From the NCBI GenBank assembly GCA_004558525.1, contig SFCQ01000020.1:1-24917 (forward strand): a stretch of DNA of 24,917 nucleotides. Reading direction: 5' to 3'. Position numbers and translations under genes: made by a program. How positions within the stretch are numbered: the first letter of the stretch is position 1; each line of letters starts with the position of its first letter. The notes under the pieces are model-generated. The model saw nothing but the letters and a program-made list of their open reading frames with translations, searched no databases and had not been told where the DNA came from. Below are positions 14,894 through 21,436 of the stretch, one piece after another. Origin of the DNA: Clostridiales bacterium. GTDB lineage: Bacteria; Bacillota; Clostridia; Christensenellales; CAG-138.

Positions 14894-16312
14894 TTATTTC
14901 ATAAACAGCTTTATAATATTGAGCTTTCTCCTGCTATACGGGAAATAGCGCATGTCAAGGTCCACTTTGGTGGACTTTTTGACTATGCTCCTTTCGTGCG
15001 TGAAGGTGTCAAAGCTCCTTTTGCCGTGATAGCTGCCCATGCCGCTTTCGCCGACCCCGCCAAACGGCAGCGCGGAGGAAGCAAGATGAATTATGGTATC
15101 GTTTATGCAGCCGCCGCCGAAGGAGCAGCTTGATAAAAAGCGCTTTTCAGTCGCCTTGCTGGAGGTGAACAGATAAAATGCCAGCGGCTTGGGCCTTGAG
15201 GTTATAAACGCTATTACCTGATCTATGGCTTCAAAGCTCATCATAGGCAGTATGGGCGCAAATACCTCCTGCTGCATTATGGCGGCATCCGGGCCTATGG
15301 CGTCTATATCTATAAGCGCGGGCGCGATGAAGCGGCGCTCATCGTCATAGCTGCCGCCTACAACTATGTCGCCTTCATTCATCAAGGATCTTGCCCTGCT
15401 GTAATGCTTGTCTGATATTATGGTTGCCATGTCGCGCATATCTCCGTTTGGGAAAAAGCTGTCCAGGGCCTGCCTGTAGGCCTCGATAAAGCTCGCCTTA
15501 ACGCTTTTGTGTATGAACAGATAGTCCGGCTCAACGCAGGTCTGTCCGGCATTGAGCGCCTTGCCGAAGGCTATCCTCCTGGCGGCCATGGCTATATCCG
15601 CATCTTTGTCAACTATAACGGGGCTCTTGCCGCCAAGCTCAAGCGTTACGGGCGTAAGATGCTCCGCAGCGGCGCGCATGACCTCCTTGCCTACCTCGAC
15701 GCTGCCGGTGAAGAATATGTAATCGAACCTTTCGGCAAAAAGCGCCTGATTCTCAGCCCTTCCGCCCTCTATAACGGCTATGTATTCTCTCGGGAACGTG
15801 TCGCCTATAAGCCTTGCTATAGCATGGCTGACATTAGACGCATATGCCGAGGGCTTTATTACGGCGCAGTTCCCTGCGGATATTGCGCCTATAAGCGGGT
15901 TGAGGCATAGCTGCACGGGATAGTTCCACGGGCCGACTATAAGCGCCACGCCGTATGGCTCCGGCGATATAAAGCTTTTGGCGTAGAATTGCGACAATGG
16001 CGTATGTACCCGCCTTTCCTTCATCCATTTGCCGGCATGCTTTATATGATAGCTGAGCTCTTCAAGCACAAGCCCAGTTTCGCACATATAGCCCTCCATA
16101 TGCGCCTTGTTAAGGTCGCGCTTCATGGCCTCGGCAAGCATTGGCTCATTCTCCCGTATAGCCCTTTGCAGCTTTTTTAAGGCATCTATGCGGAAGGCTT
16201 TGCTCCTTGTAGCGCCCGTTGCAAAGTAGGCGCGCTGCGCCTCGACTATATTATGTATATTATCTATATTGGCCTTATTAGCCCTATCGCCAGTATTATC
16301 AAGCATGCTCAT
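14894..16312 (-). CDS. NAD(P)-dependent aldehyde dehydrogenase (ALDH3-like)
   Basis: The 472-residue protein oxidises an aldehyde to the acid with NAD(P). The catalytic cysteine is in NAGQTCVEPDY (about 258) and the general base glutamate in TLELGGKSPVIV (about 223). The motifs IVGPWNYPVQLCLNPLIGA and FFTGSVEVGKEV belong to the nucleotide-binding fold. The short N-terminus and the C-terminal YPP-type tail (MRYFPYSRRKLNIIKLFMK) suggest the ALDH3 group, which often acts on medium- or long-chain and aromatic aldehydes. The real substrate is unknown. GGAGG lies 7 nt before ATG 16312; the in-frame GTG at 16315 is too close to the ribosome binding site. A palindromic site lies between promoter and start. 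Confidence 0.92.
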   Translation of the reverse strand: MSMLDNTGDRANKANIDNIHNIVEAQRAYFATGATRSKAFRIDALKKLQRAIRENEPMLAEAMKRDLNKAHMEGYMCETGLVLEELSYHIKHAGKWMKERRVHTPLSQFYAKSFISPEPYGVALIVGPWNYPVQLCLNPLIGAISAGNCAVIKPSAYASNVSHAIARLIGDTFPREYIAVIEGGRAENQALFAERFDYIFFTGSVEVGKEVMRAAAEHLTPVTLELGGKSPVIVDKDADIAMAARRIAFGKALNAGQTCVEPDYLFIHKSVKASFIEAYRQALDSFFPNGDMRDMATIISDKHYSRARSLMNEGDIVVGGSYDDERRFIAPALIDIDAIGPDAAIMQQEVFAPILPMMSFEAIDQVIAFITSRPKPLAFYLFTSSKATEKRFLSSCSFGGGCINDTIIHLASSALPFGGVGESGMGSYHGKRSFDTFTHERSIVKKSTKVDLDMRYFPYSRRKLNIIKLFMK

Positions 16313-16332
16313 CACCGTGCCTCCTTGCCTTT

Positions 16333-16360
16333 ATAAGCTGTATCATAGCTTATTATACCA
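16333..16360 (-). promoter_or_regulatory. Extended -10 promoter and palindromic operator candidate of the aldehyde dehydrogenase gene
   Basis: On the minus strand TGGTATAAT (16360-16352) is an extended -10 with no clear -35. Directly after it comes a perfect inverted repeat ATAAGCT-N7-AGCTTAT (16333-16353) in the presumed 5' leader, just before GGAGG. It may be a repressor operator or an RNA hairpin. Confidence 0.5.
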
Positions 16361-16804
16361 GCCTGCGCGCCCATAGGCCAGCATATAGTTGCCGGCGCAG
16401 CGCCGAATCAGCACTGCGGCAAAGCACATACACGCCAGGAAGAACGCTGAAACCAAAAGATGGAGCTTGTGCAGTCAAAACGACAGAAACACTTCCATCG
16501 TCGTTTGCAAACTTGCTGTAATACAAGCCGAGTGTCGTTTTTTCGTTCACGTCCTCGCCGGAAAACGTGAAGTGGATATTGCCTTCGCACACACATTCGC
16601 CTTCTAAATACAGCTTTAGCACATGCGCGTCAATGTTTGCCGCCCACCGTCCGTCGATCGTTGCCCAGTCGTTCCATAAACATTCATCAGCGGCGCATCG
16701 GTGTTAATCATACCGGGGCCGTCCACCATATGCACATCTACGATGTGCTATTTTGCAGAACACCCAGTTAACATTCCACCGAGGAGTAATCCAAGCACCG
16801 TCAT
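16353..16804 (-). pseudogene. Degenerate lipoprotein gene
   Basis: The minus strand begins at 16804 with MTVLGLLLGGMLTGCSAK, a lipoprotein signal with lipobox LTGC, and is stopped by TAG at 16748-16750. The same frame continues plausibly after the stop (HIVDVHMVDGPGMINTD). Near 16685 the coding sense changes frame to WNDWATIDGRWAANIDAHV and on to the stop at 16353. At least two lesions therefore separate the signal from the C-terminal part. It lies 24 bp after the stop of the next lipoprotein gene, so it was probably the last gene of that operon. Its 3' end overlaps the promoter of the aldehyde dehydrogenase gene. I do not recognise the mature domain. Confidence 0.65.
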
Positions 16805-16828
16805 AATAACCGCCGTCCTTTTGTATTC

Positions 16829-17839
16829 TCATGGAACGTATATCTCACGTACTTCACTTGCGAAACCACCCTCCTCAAGCTTCAGCTCTGCGAGCATAGG
16901 ATACGACTGCCCCTTGAGCTTTTCCATGAACTCCTCCGAATTTACCTGCTTATCGAAGACAAGAGAACCGTTCGCATCGTAATCGACGATGAAAAACTTC
17001 GTTCCCTCATCGCCCATCGTCACCACGGGCGTATATTCCTCATTGGCGTTATACAGCTCGTAATCATTATCGAAATAGGCGTTTTCAAGATGGTATTCCG
17101 CTATTAAGTCCGCATCGTCGCAGCTGACCCACACAACGTCATCCATAAGCAGGGAATGGCATCCGTAGTTGAGGGCCTTATCGTAGATAACTAAGCAAAG
17201 CACGGGCGCTTCTGCGAGATACGCATAATCTCCCTTTTTAAGAAAAAGGCTTGCCTTCGTAGAAGTGTTCTTCATAAAGCTTGAAGCGACCCCGTCCGGC
17301 CATGTGATGCTCATCTTTTCATCGCTGTCAAATGTGATATCACATTTGACAGCAGCTTCGTCCGGCGCGCCGATATCCCAATATACAGCTTTTCCGTCTG
17401 CTATTTCCCATTTGCAGTAATGCGTTTGTTCACCCAGAGCAAAAGCGTAATAGTCCTCCGGTGACAGGAACACCTTTCCGTTTCCGTCAAAATAATTGAT
17501 GATCGGGAACTTGGGATCGATGCTTCCCTCGTCCATACAGACCCACCATCCGGTAAGCGCTTCAGCAAGGTCGTCGATGGCCGGCGGGTCCTGCGTGGGC
17601 TCATCACTCTCACGGGGAAGGACATCGCTTTCATTCGGCTGTGCGCTTGTTTCCGCCGGCACGGGCGTGCTCGGCTCGGCTTGCTGCTGTTGCTTTGCGG
17701 CTTCCAGCAATGATTCGGCCAATGCGCCGGAAAGATCGTTGTTCTTGTTGTCATCGGCGATGCAGCCGCCAAGCGCAACCGCCATGAGGCAAGCGCAGAA
17801 TAGCGCAACACACCTTTTGATTATACGCGACATTATCAT
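16829..17839 (-). CDS. Lipoprotein of unknown function
   Basis: The 336-residue protein starts MIMSRIIKRCVALFCACLMAVALGGCIADD: a signal peptide with lipobox LGGC (cysteine at about 26), so it should be lipidated and anchored outside the membrane. A low-complexity Q/P/E/S linker follows to about 95. A beta-rich domain starting EALTGWWVCMDEG resembles lipocalin-like modules in the neighbouring proteins. A second part (about 205-336) I do not recognise. AAGGAG lies 5 nt before the first ATG and about 11 nt before the ATG at codon 3, so either could be used. Codons for residues AAVKCDITFDS form a perfect 30-bp palindrome (17324-17353). It is in an array of minus-strand lipoproteins and flanked on both sides by broken ones. 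Confidence 0.8.
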   Translation of the reverse strand: MIMSRIIKRCVALFCACLMAVALGGCIADDNKNNDLSGALAESLLEAAKQQQQAEPSTPVPAETSAQPNESDVLPRESDEPTQDPPAIDDLAEALTGWWVCMDEGSIDPKFPIINYFDGNGKVFLSPEDYYAFALGEQTHYCKWEIADGKAVYWDIGAPDEAAVKCDITFDSDEKMSITWPDGVASSFMKNTSTKASLFLKKGDYAYLAEAPVLCLVIYDKALNYGCHSLLMDDVVWVSCDDADLIAEYHLENAYFDNDYELYNANEEYTPVVTMGDEGTKFFIVDYDANGSLVFDKQVNSEEFMEKLKGQSYPMLAELKLEEGGFASEVREIYVP

Positions 17840-17857
17840 AGCTTCTCCTTCTAAAAG

Positions 17858-18063
17858 TCACAGGCAAAAGTGCCATGTCCATAGGATGCAGTTATCCCGC
17901 GATTCTTTCACTGTTCCTTCTTCGACAGCATATACCCTATCGGCGGACGATGCGGTGCCGGCAGCCTTTGAAGCGCCGCGGCCCTCGTTGTTCGATGCGC
18001 AGCCGGCCGAGAGCAGCGGTAACAGCAGGCAGAGAAAAACACTATCGCTTTTCGCGGACGCAT
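17858..18063 (-). pseudogene. Small lipoprotein with a frameshift in a T-run of its signal peptide
   Basis: From ATG 18063 the minus strand reads MRPRKAIVFF and then shifts frame. The next frame reads LCLLLPLLSAGCASNNEGRG and runs to a TGA at 17858-17860. One extra T in the T5 run near 18040 would join them into a 68-residue lipoprotein with lipobox LSAGC. No good ribosome binding site lies before ATG 18063. A better one (GGAG) precedes an upstream ATG that meets a stop after three codons, so there may be a second lesion. The mature part is short and unrecognised. The next gene starts 18 bp after its stop. A sequencing or assembly error in the homopolymer is a real alternative. Confidence 0.55.
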
Positions 18064-18120
18064 TGTCTTTTACGATCTCATATTTGCTCCGCTCCTGCTT
18101 TTATCGTTAATCGTTGCTCC

Positions 18121-18609
18121 TTATGCCCACGGGTCTTGGCTTGCAGGGATTCGTATGCCTGAAAGAATGCTGGAGTATTCCCACAGGAACCATTTGTCGC
18201 CCTTTTGACGCAGCCTGATGGGGCGGGCAGAATCCGCTCCGGCGGTTTTCAGAAACAGGCGTATATAGCCCGCCTCACAGTCCTGAGGCCGAGGGTCGCT
18301 GTAGACATTAACGATGTATGGCTCGGTGGGAGTATAGCTGTTATCGGGGGTAGCACCTTCAAAATAGGCAAGCGGCAGGTAGGACTTATCCCGCAGCCGG
18401 TCGCGGATGAACTGGCTGTCATACCCGTTCATCGGACGTGGGCCGCGCAATAGATTGATGGCTTCGAGACCGGTGTCTTTATCCTGTGTATACATATTAA
18501 GAGCAAGCAAGAACAGCGCGCAGGTGTTTTCGGGACTGTTCAGTTTTCCGTCCGCAAGCGCCGCGAATTGCTCGGACGTCTTCGGCAATGCGCTAAACGT
18601 AATTTTCAT
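18121..18609 (-). CDS. DUF6935 domain, possibly reinitiated without its signal peptide
   Basis: The 162-residue stretch from MKITFSALPKTSEQFAAL to IRIPASQDPWA matches, from memory, the DUF6935 family. Typical marks are ALFLLALNMYTQDKDTGLEAI, LPLAYFEGATPDNSYTP and KWFLWEYSSILSGIR. Function is unknown. AAGGAG lies 8 nt before ATG 18609, so ribosomes could start here after the upstream stop and make a cytosolic domain in place of the lipoprotein. A longer start (ATG 18636) lacks such a site. The gene is the first of the partly broken group to the left of the inverted-repeat region. Confidence 0.65.
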   Translation of the reverse strand: MKITFSALPKTSEQFAALADGKLNSPENTCALFLLALNMYTQDKDTGLEAINLLRGPRPMNGYDSQFIRDRLRDKSYLPLAYFEGATPDNSYTPTEPYIVNVYSDPRPQDCEAGYIRLFLKTAGADSARPIRLRQKGDKWFLWEYSSILSGIRIPASQDPWA

Positions 18610-18702
18610 GCTGTCATCTCCTTGTTCGGTCTGCATTTCGTACTCAATAGCTTCATCATCCTGCGTCTGACCAACCGCTTCAGCCGTCTGTTCCGTTTCG
18701 TT

Positions 18703-18927
18703 TTATGCAGGGGGTATCTCGTCGGCTGCCTGCTCAGGTTTACCTTCATCCATGGAAACGGTATCAATAATTTCCGGCGCTACGGTACTCATTGGCTGCG
18801 GGGAAGCGGGCAGAGCGGCTGTCGGCTCTGACGATATGGCGCGGGGAGGCGCTTCCGTATCCCCGCGCCCGCAACCTATGCACAGGCACATCATAAAAAC
18901 AAGCGGTACGATTATAAACTTTTTCAT
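18703..18927 (-). CDS. Short lipoprotein leader, the truncated N-terminal half of the DUF6935 lipoprotein
   Basis: The 74 residues comprise a basic N-terminus, a hydrophobic stretch and lipobox LCIGC (cysteine at about 19), then a proline/alanine/glutamate-rich linker ending DEIPPA. There is no folded domain. On its own it would be a lipidated peptide of doubtful use. It is best read as the N-terminus of the interrupted DUF6935 lipoprotein. Its start lies 4 bp from the left inverted repeat of the element at 18932, so its original promoter may have been displaced. Confidence 0.5.
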   Translation of the reverse strand: MKKFIIVPLVFMMCLCIGCGRGDTEAPPRAISSEPTAALPASPQPMSTVAPEIIDTVSMDEGKPEQAADEIPPA

Positions 18928-18931
18928 ATTA

Positions 18932-19209
18932 TACCATCAGTTGACAAGGGGACACAAGGTTTTAAGGGGCATACAGCACGCCATAGCCGCGTCAAACTCG
19001 TTTGAAATAGCGCCAGCATTCCTTCGCTCGTTTTCCTTGCTCCGTCATACTGTATGCTCCTTAAAACTCTTCGACCCTAAAGAGCCTGATTTGATGGCGC
19101 TTCAAGGCCGAGGAGCGCAGGACTACCGGAGGTAATTCAAACGACGAGAACAACAGAAACGTCCCAAAGCTGGCCTTTAGGGCTTGTGTACCATCCTCAA
19201 CTGATGGTA
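18932..19209. repeat. MITE-like element of 278 bp with nested inverted repeats
   Basis: The outer ends are a perfect 13-bp inverted repeat, TACCATCAGTTGA (18932-18944) and TCAACTGATGGTA (19197-19209). Inside lies a 17-bp inverted repeat with one mismatch, TTTTAAGGGGCATACAG (18960-18976) and CTGTATGCTCCTTAAAA (19050-19066), and a third pair CCCTAAAG/CTTTAGGG (about 19074-19081 and 19175-19182). On the minus strand an 18-codon frame (19048-18992) starts with an ideal AAGGAG site. No transposase gene and no obvious target duplication are seen. This fills most of the 461-bp gene-free stretch 18928-19388. Confidence 0.65.
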
Positions 19210-19281
19210 ACCTCAATAAATACGTTTCAGCCGGGCTGCGGCGAAAGGCCCTGCGTCCCGGCGTGAGTATCCTGCTATTTC

Positions 19282-19350
19282 GGCGGGCAGATTACCGTTT
19301 GCATGGAGGGCTCCTCAATCGCTCCGCCTTGCAAATTCGTCCTGCCCGCC
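19282..19350. other. Long interrupted stem-loop in the gene-free stretch
   Basis: GGCGGGCAG (19282-19290) pairs with CTGCCCGCC (19342-19350). Inside these, TTTGCA (19298-19303) pairs with TGCAAA (19330-19335), and GGAG with CTCC. Together they make a 69-nt hairpin with internal loops. It is just beyond the element at 18932-19209 and 38 bp from the stop of the 427-residue lipoprotein gene. No T-run follows, so it is not a typical terminator. Confidence 0.55.
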
Positions 19351-19388
19351 AATATTATTTATCAGCCGTCACCTTGCCTGCGTTGGGT

Positions 19389-20672
19389 TTAATCTTCTAT
19401 TGCTTCCTTGTAGCGGTCATAGCTGGGCGGCAGAGGATCGTTTTCCTCGTCCCACGGCGTGCCGTCCTCGCGCAGGAAGAACCTGACGTTGCAGGCATAA
19501 TCATCATCAGGATCCTCGTAATGGTAGTACATGTCCAGCGCGCCATTCTCCAGAACTGGAGAGAAATATGCGGCGTCATCCTCAGTCAAATAGCGGTCGA
19601 ATACCCAAGCGTCCTTATCGCCGATATCGGCGGCGAAGCGGTCGCCATTAAGGATGATGTACATGGAGAGCTGCAAGGAATCATCGCTCATGCTCGAATC
19701 CGTATAAACTTCGATGAACGCACGGCCGTCACGGGTTGCGGCGATGGAGGCGATGATGTCCTTCTCGTAGTCCTTGTTGTCCGTAGAGTCCGTGACCTGC
19801 ATCGTGCCAAACCACATTTTACCGAGAGTTATGGCATTGGTGGGGGAAACAAAGCCGCTTGCGCCGGAGCCAATCCCGCCACCTGCACCCGCAAAGGCGT
19901 CATCCATCGTTGCCGCAACTGTAATGCCGTTGAAGAAGTCACCCGCGCCGGCATTCGCTCCCGTGCTTGAGCCTGTGCTTGAGAGTGAGCCTGCCGCATC
20001 TTCGGGAACGAATACCATCGTCATACCCGCCTCCTCATAATCAAGAGTGACCTTGTCTCCCTCAACGGTGAAGATCGCAGTAGATCCGTCAGAATCGAAA
20101 GTTATTCCACACGTGGCTTCGTCATAAGTAAAGCTTTCGGGCTCCTCGCCGGAAAGGCCTAACTCGCCCGTGCCGTCGGCATTGAATTTTAAGAATGTGC
20201 CTTTTGCCATGCCGTAGCTGTCAAGCTGCTCATATGTGTAATCGGTGCCATCTATGGTGGCGCTGTCGAGCTCATAGCTTCCCACGATACCATCATCTTC
20301 GGGCGTTGCTGTTTCTGAGCCTTGCGCGCCTTCTTTGGCAAAGCTCATATCCATGTCGCCGTATTTCACTTTAAGCACGCCGCCCTCCAAGGTGCCCTCC
20401 ATTGGGGTTTCCATTCCCATAAAGGTTACTTTTCCCGTAAAGGCTTCGCCGTCGAGCTTCCACTTGAGGTCAAACTCAAATCCGCTATAATATGTGCCCT
20501 TGCCGCCCTTTTTGAGCTCGATCCACTCGCCGTCGGGCGTGCCGGAGCCGTCGCTGTATTTGGCGCTCACGCACAGGTACTTGCCGGTAACATCCTCCCC
20601 TTTGCCGCCGCAGGCGGAAAGAGCAAGGATCATCATAAGCGCCAACAGCGCCGCAGCAACTCTTTTCATCAT
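19389..20672 (-). CDS. Lipoprotein with repeated lipocalin-like modules, function unknown
   Basis: The 427-residue protein starts MMKRVAAALLALMMILALSACGG (lipobox LSAC, cysteine about 21) and should be lipidated outside the membrane. Two beta-rich modules follow: VTGKYLCVSAKYSDGSG... (about 28-113) and IVGSYELDSATIDGTDYTYEQ... (about 128-226), each of the form G-Y-x-L with a late VTLDYEEAG-like strand. After a G/S/A linker comes a third module (about 283-427) from MWFGTMQV to LPPSYDRYKEAIED. That last part resembles the C-terminal module of the zinc-ribbon protein two genes upstream (WYGCLYV ... VPPSVEWYNGAIERG), so they are probably paralogous. AGGAGG lies 8 nt before the first ATG. It is the last gene of the four-gene operon. 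No ligand can be inferred. Confidence 0.82.
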   Translation of the reverse strand: MMKRVAAALLALMMILALSACGGKGEDVTGKYLCVSAKYSDGSGTPDGEWIELKKGGKGTYYSGFEFDLKWKLDGEAFTGKVTFMGMETPMEGTLEGGVLKVKYGDMDMSFAKEGAQGSETATPEDDGIVGSYELDSATIDGTDYTYEQLDSYGMAKGTFLKFNADGTGELGLSGEEPESFTYDEATCGITFDSDGSTAIFTVEGDKVTLDYEEAGMTMVFVPEDAAGSLSSTGSSTGANAGAGDFFNGITVAATMDDAFAGAGGGIGSGASGFVSPTNAITLGKMWFGTMQVTDSTDNKDYEKDIIASIAATRDGRAFIEVYTDSSMSDDSLQLSMYIILNGDRFAADIGDKDAWVFDRYLTEDDAAYFSPVLENGALDMYYHYEDPDDDYACNVRFFLREDGTPWDEENDPLPPSYDRYKEAIED

Positions 20673-20698
20673 GTTATGTTCCTCCTTGAATTATCTGC

Positions 20699-21409
20699 TT
20701 ACTTCTCGGGATAGAAAACGTCGGTATCTTTGATGCTTTTAATGCTCCATCCATCATCGTTGTATGTGATCTCAAACCATCCGCCCGTGTTACCCTCATC
20801 ATCATAATGGTTATTGATGGTGCGGGCGTCCTGGATCCACCATGTACCGGTCTTCAGCGTCCCGTCGTTATCGTAGACCATGGTACCGTCGGCGTTGAAT
20901 GTGTATTTCCATTGGCTCCCCGCTTCGCATACAAAAGCAGCTCCGGTAAGCGACTCCACGACGGCTTCATAATCAGCCCGCTTGTACCACTCCTTGCACA
21001 CAAGGTCATAACAGGTGAGCACATCCGTAAACACAAAGTCAAATAAGCCTCCGTTTGTTTCAGCGTCCACGATGTGTTTGTCCGAGATCTTGGTATCGAT
21101 GGTGCTGCGCGTTTCCCCGTCAACCATCGTCAAACACCCGTCCTCAAAGAACAGGAAGCTTGTTGCGCTTTTATCTCCATCCACATACCAGTATTGGGTG
21201 TCCGAGATGCCCGGCGCCTGATAACCCCATTCGATCTCTTCTGGGTCCACAACGGCCTGCGGTGCTGGCGTTGGGTCGGGTGTCCGCTCCAACTCGACAG
21301 TGGGCGCCGGCACATCGAAGGTCGGGCTCTCCGCGGGCGTTTTGCTTCCACAGGCGCTCAAAGCGAGCAGCATCAAAAACGCAAGCAGCGCAGCAATTAT
21401 CTTTTTCAT
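20699..21409 (-). CDS. Lipoprotein of unknown function
   Basis: The 236-residue protein has a signal MKKIIAALLAFLMLLALSACG (lipobox LSAC, cysteine at 20) close to that of its downstream neighbour. A P/T/E-rich linker runs to about 60. The remaining domain includes YWYVDGDKSATSFLFFEDGCLTM and, after a putative helix, WKYTFNADGTMVYDNDGTLKTGTWW and a final strand WSIKSIKDTDVFYPEK. The N-A-D-G-T pattern with a preceding aromatic strand is typical of lipocalin-like beta-barrel domains of secreted clostridial proteins. The specific family is not recognised. Gaps are 27 bp to the gene before and 26 bp to the gene after, so it is in an operon with both. Confidence 0.8.
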   Translation of the reverse strand: MKKIIAALLAFLMLLALSACGSKTPAESPTFDVPAPTVELERTPDPTPAPQAVVDPEEIEWGYQAPGISDTQYWYVDGDKSATSFLFFEDGCLTMVDGETRSTIDTKISDKHIVDAETNGGLFDFVFTDVLTCYDLVCKEWYKRADYEAVVESLTGAAFVCEAGSQWKYTFNADGTMVYDNDGTLKTGTWWIQDARTINNHYDDEGNTGGWFEITYNDDGWSIKSIKDTDVFYPEK

Positions 21410-21436
21410 GTAATTTGTCTCCGTTCTATATTAGGG

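Larger units (their letters stand above)
18121..18927 (-). pseudogene. DUF6935 lipoprotein gene interrupted by an in-frame TAA
   Basis: A single reading frame of 269 codons runs from ATG 18927 to the TAA at 18121 and is broken only by TAA at 18703-18705 (codon 75). Before the stop lie a lipoprotein signal MKKFIIVPLVFMMCLCIGCG and a P/E/S-rich linker. After it the same linker style continues (NETEQTAEAVGQTQDDEAIE) and leads into a DUF6935 domain. Continuity of frame and composition across the stop shows one former protein of 268 residues. The two halves are listed separately because each could still be translated. Confidence 0.7.

Noticed and set aside
17496..18110. Plus-strand open frame of 204 codons
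   Set aside because: Antisense to a lipoprotein gene and to the frameshifted lipoprotein leader; no coding features of its own.
19263..19970. Plus-strand open frame of 235 codons starting in the gene-free stretch
   Set aside because: Most of it lies opposite the 427-residue lipoprotein gene and the rest is in structured repeat DNA; there is no domain or ribosome binding site.
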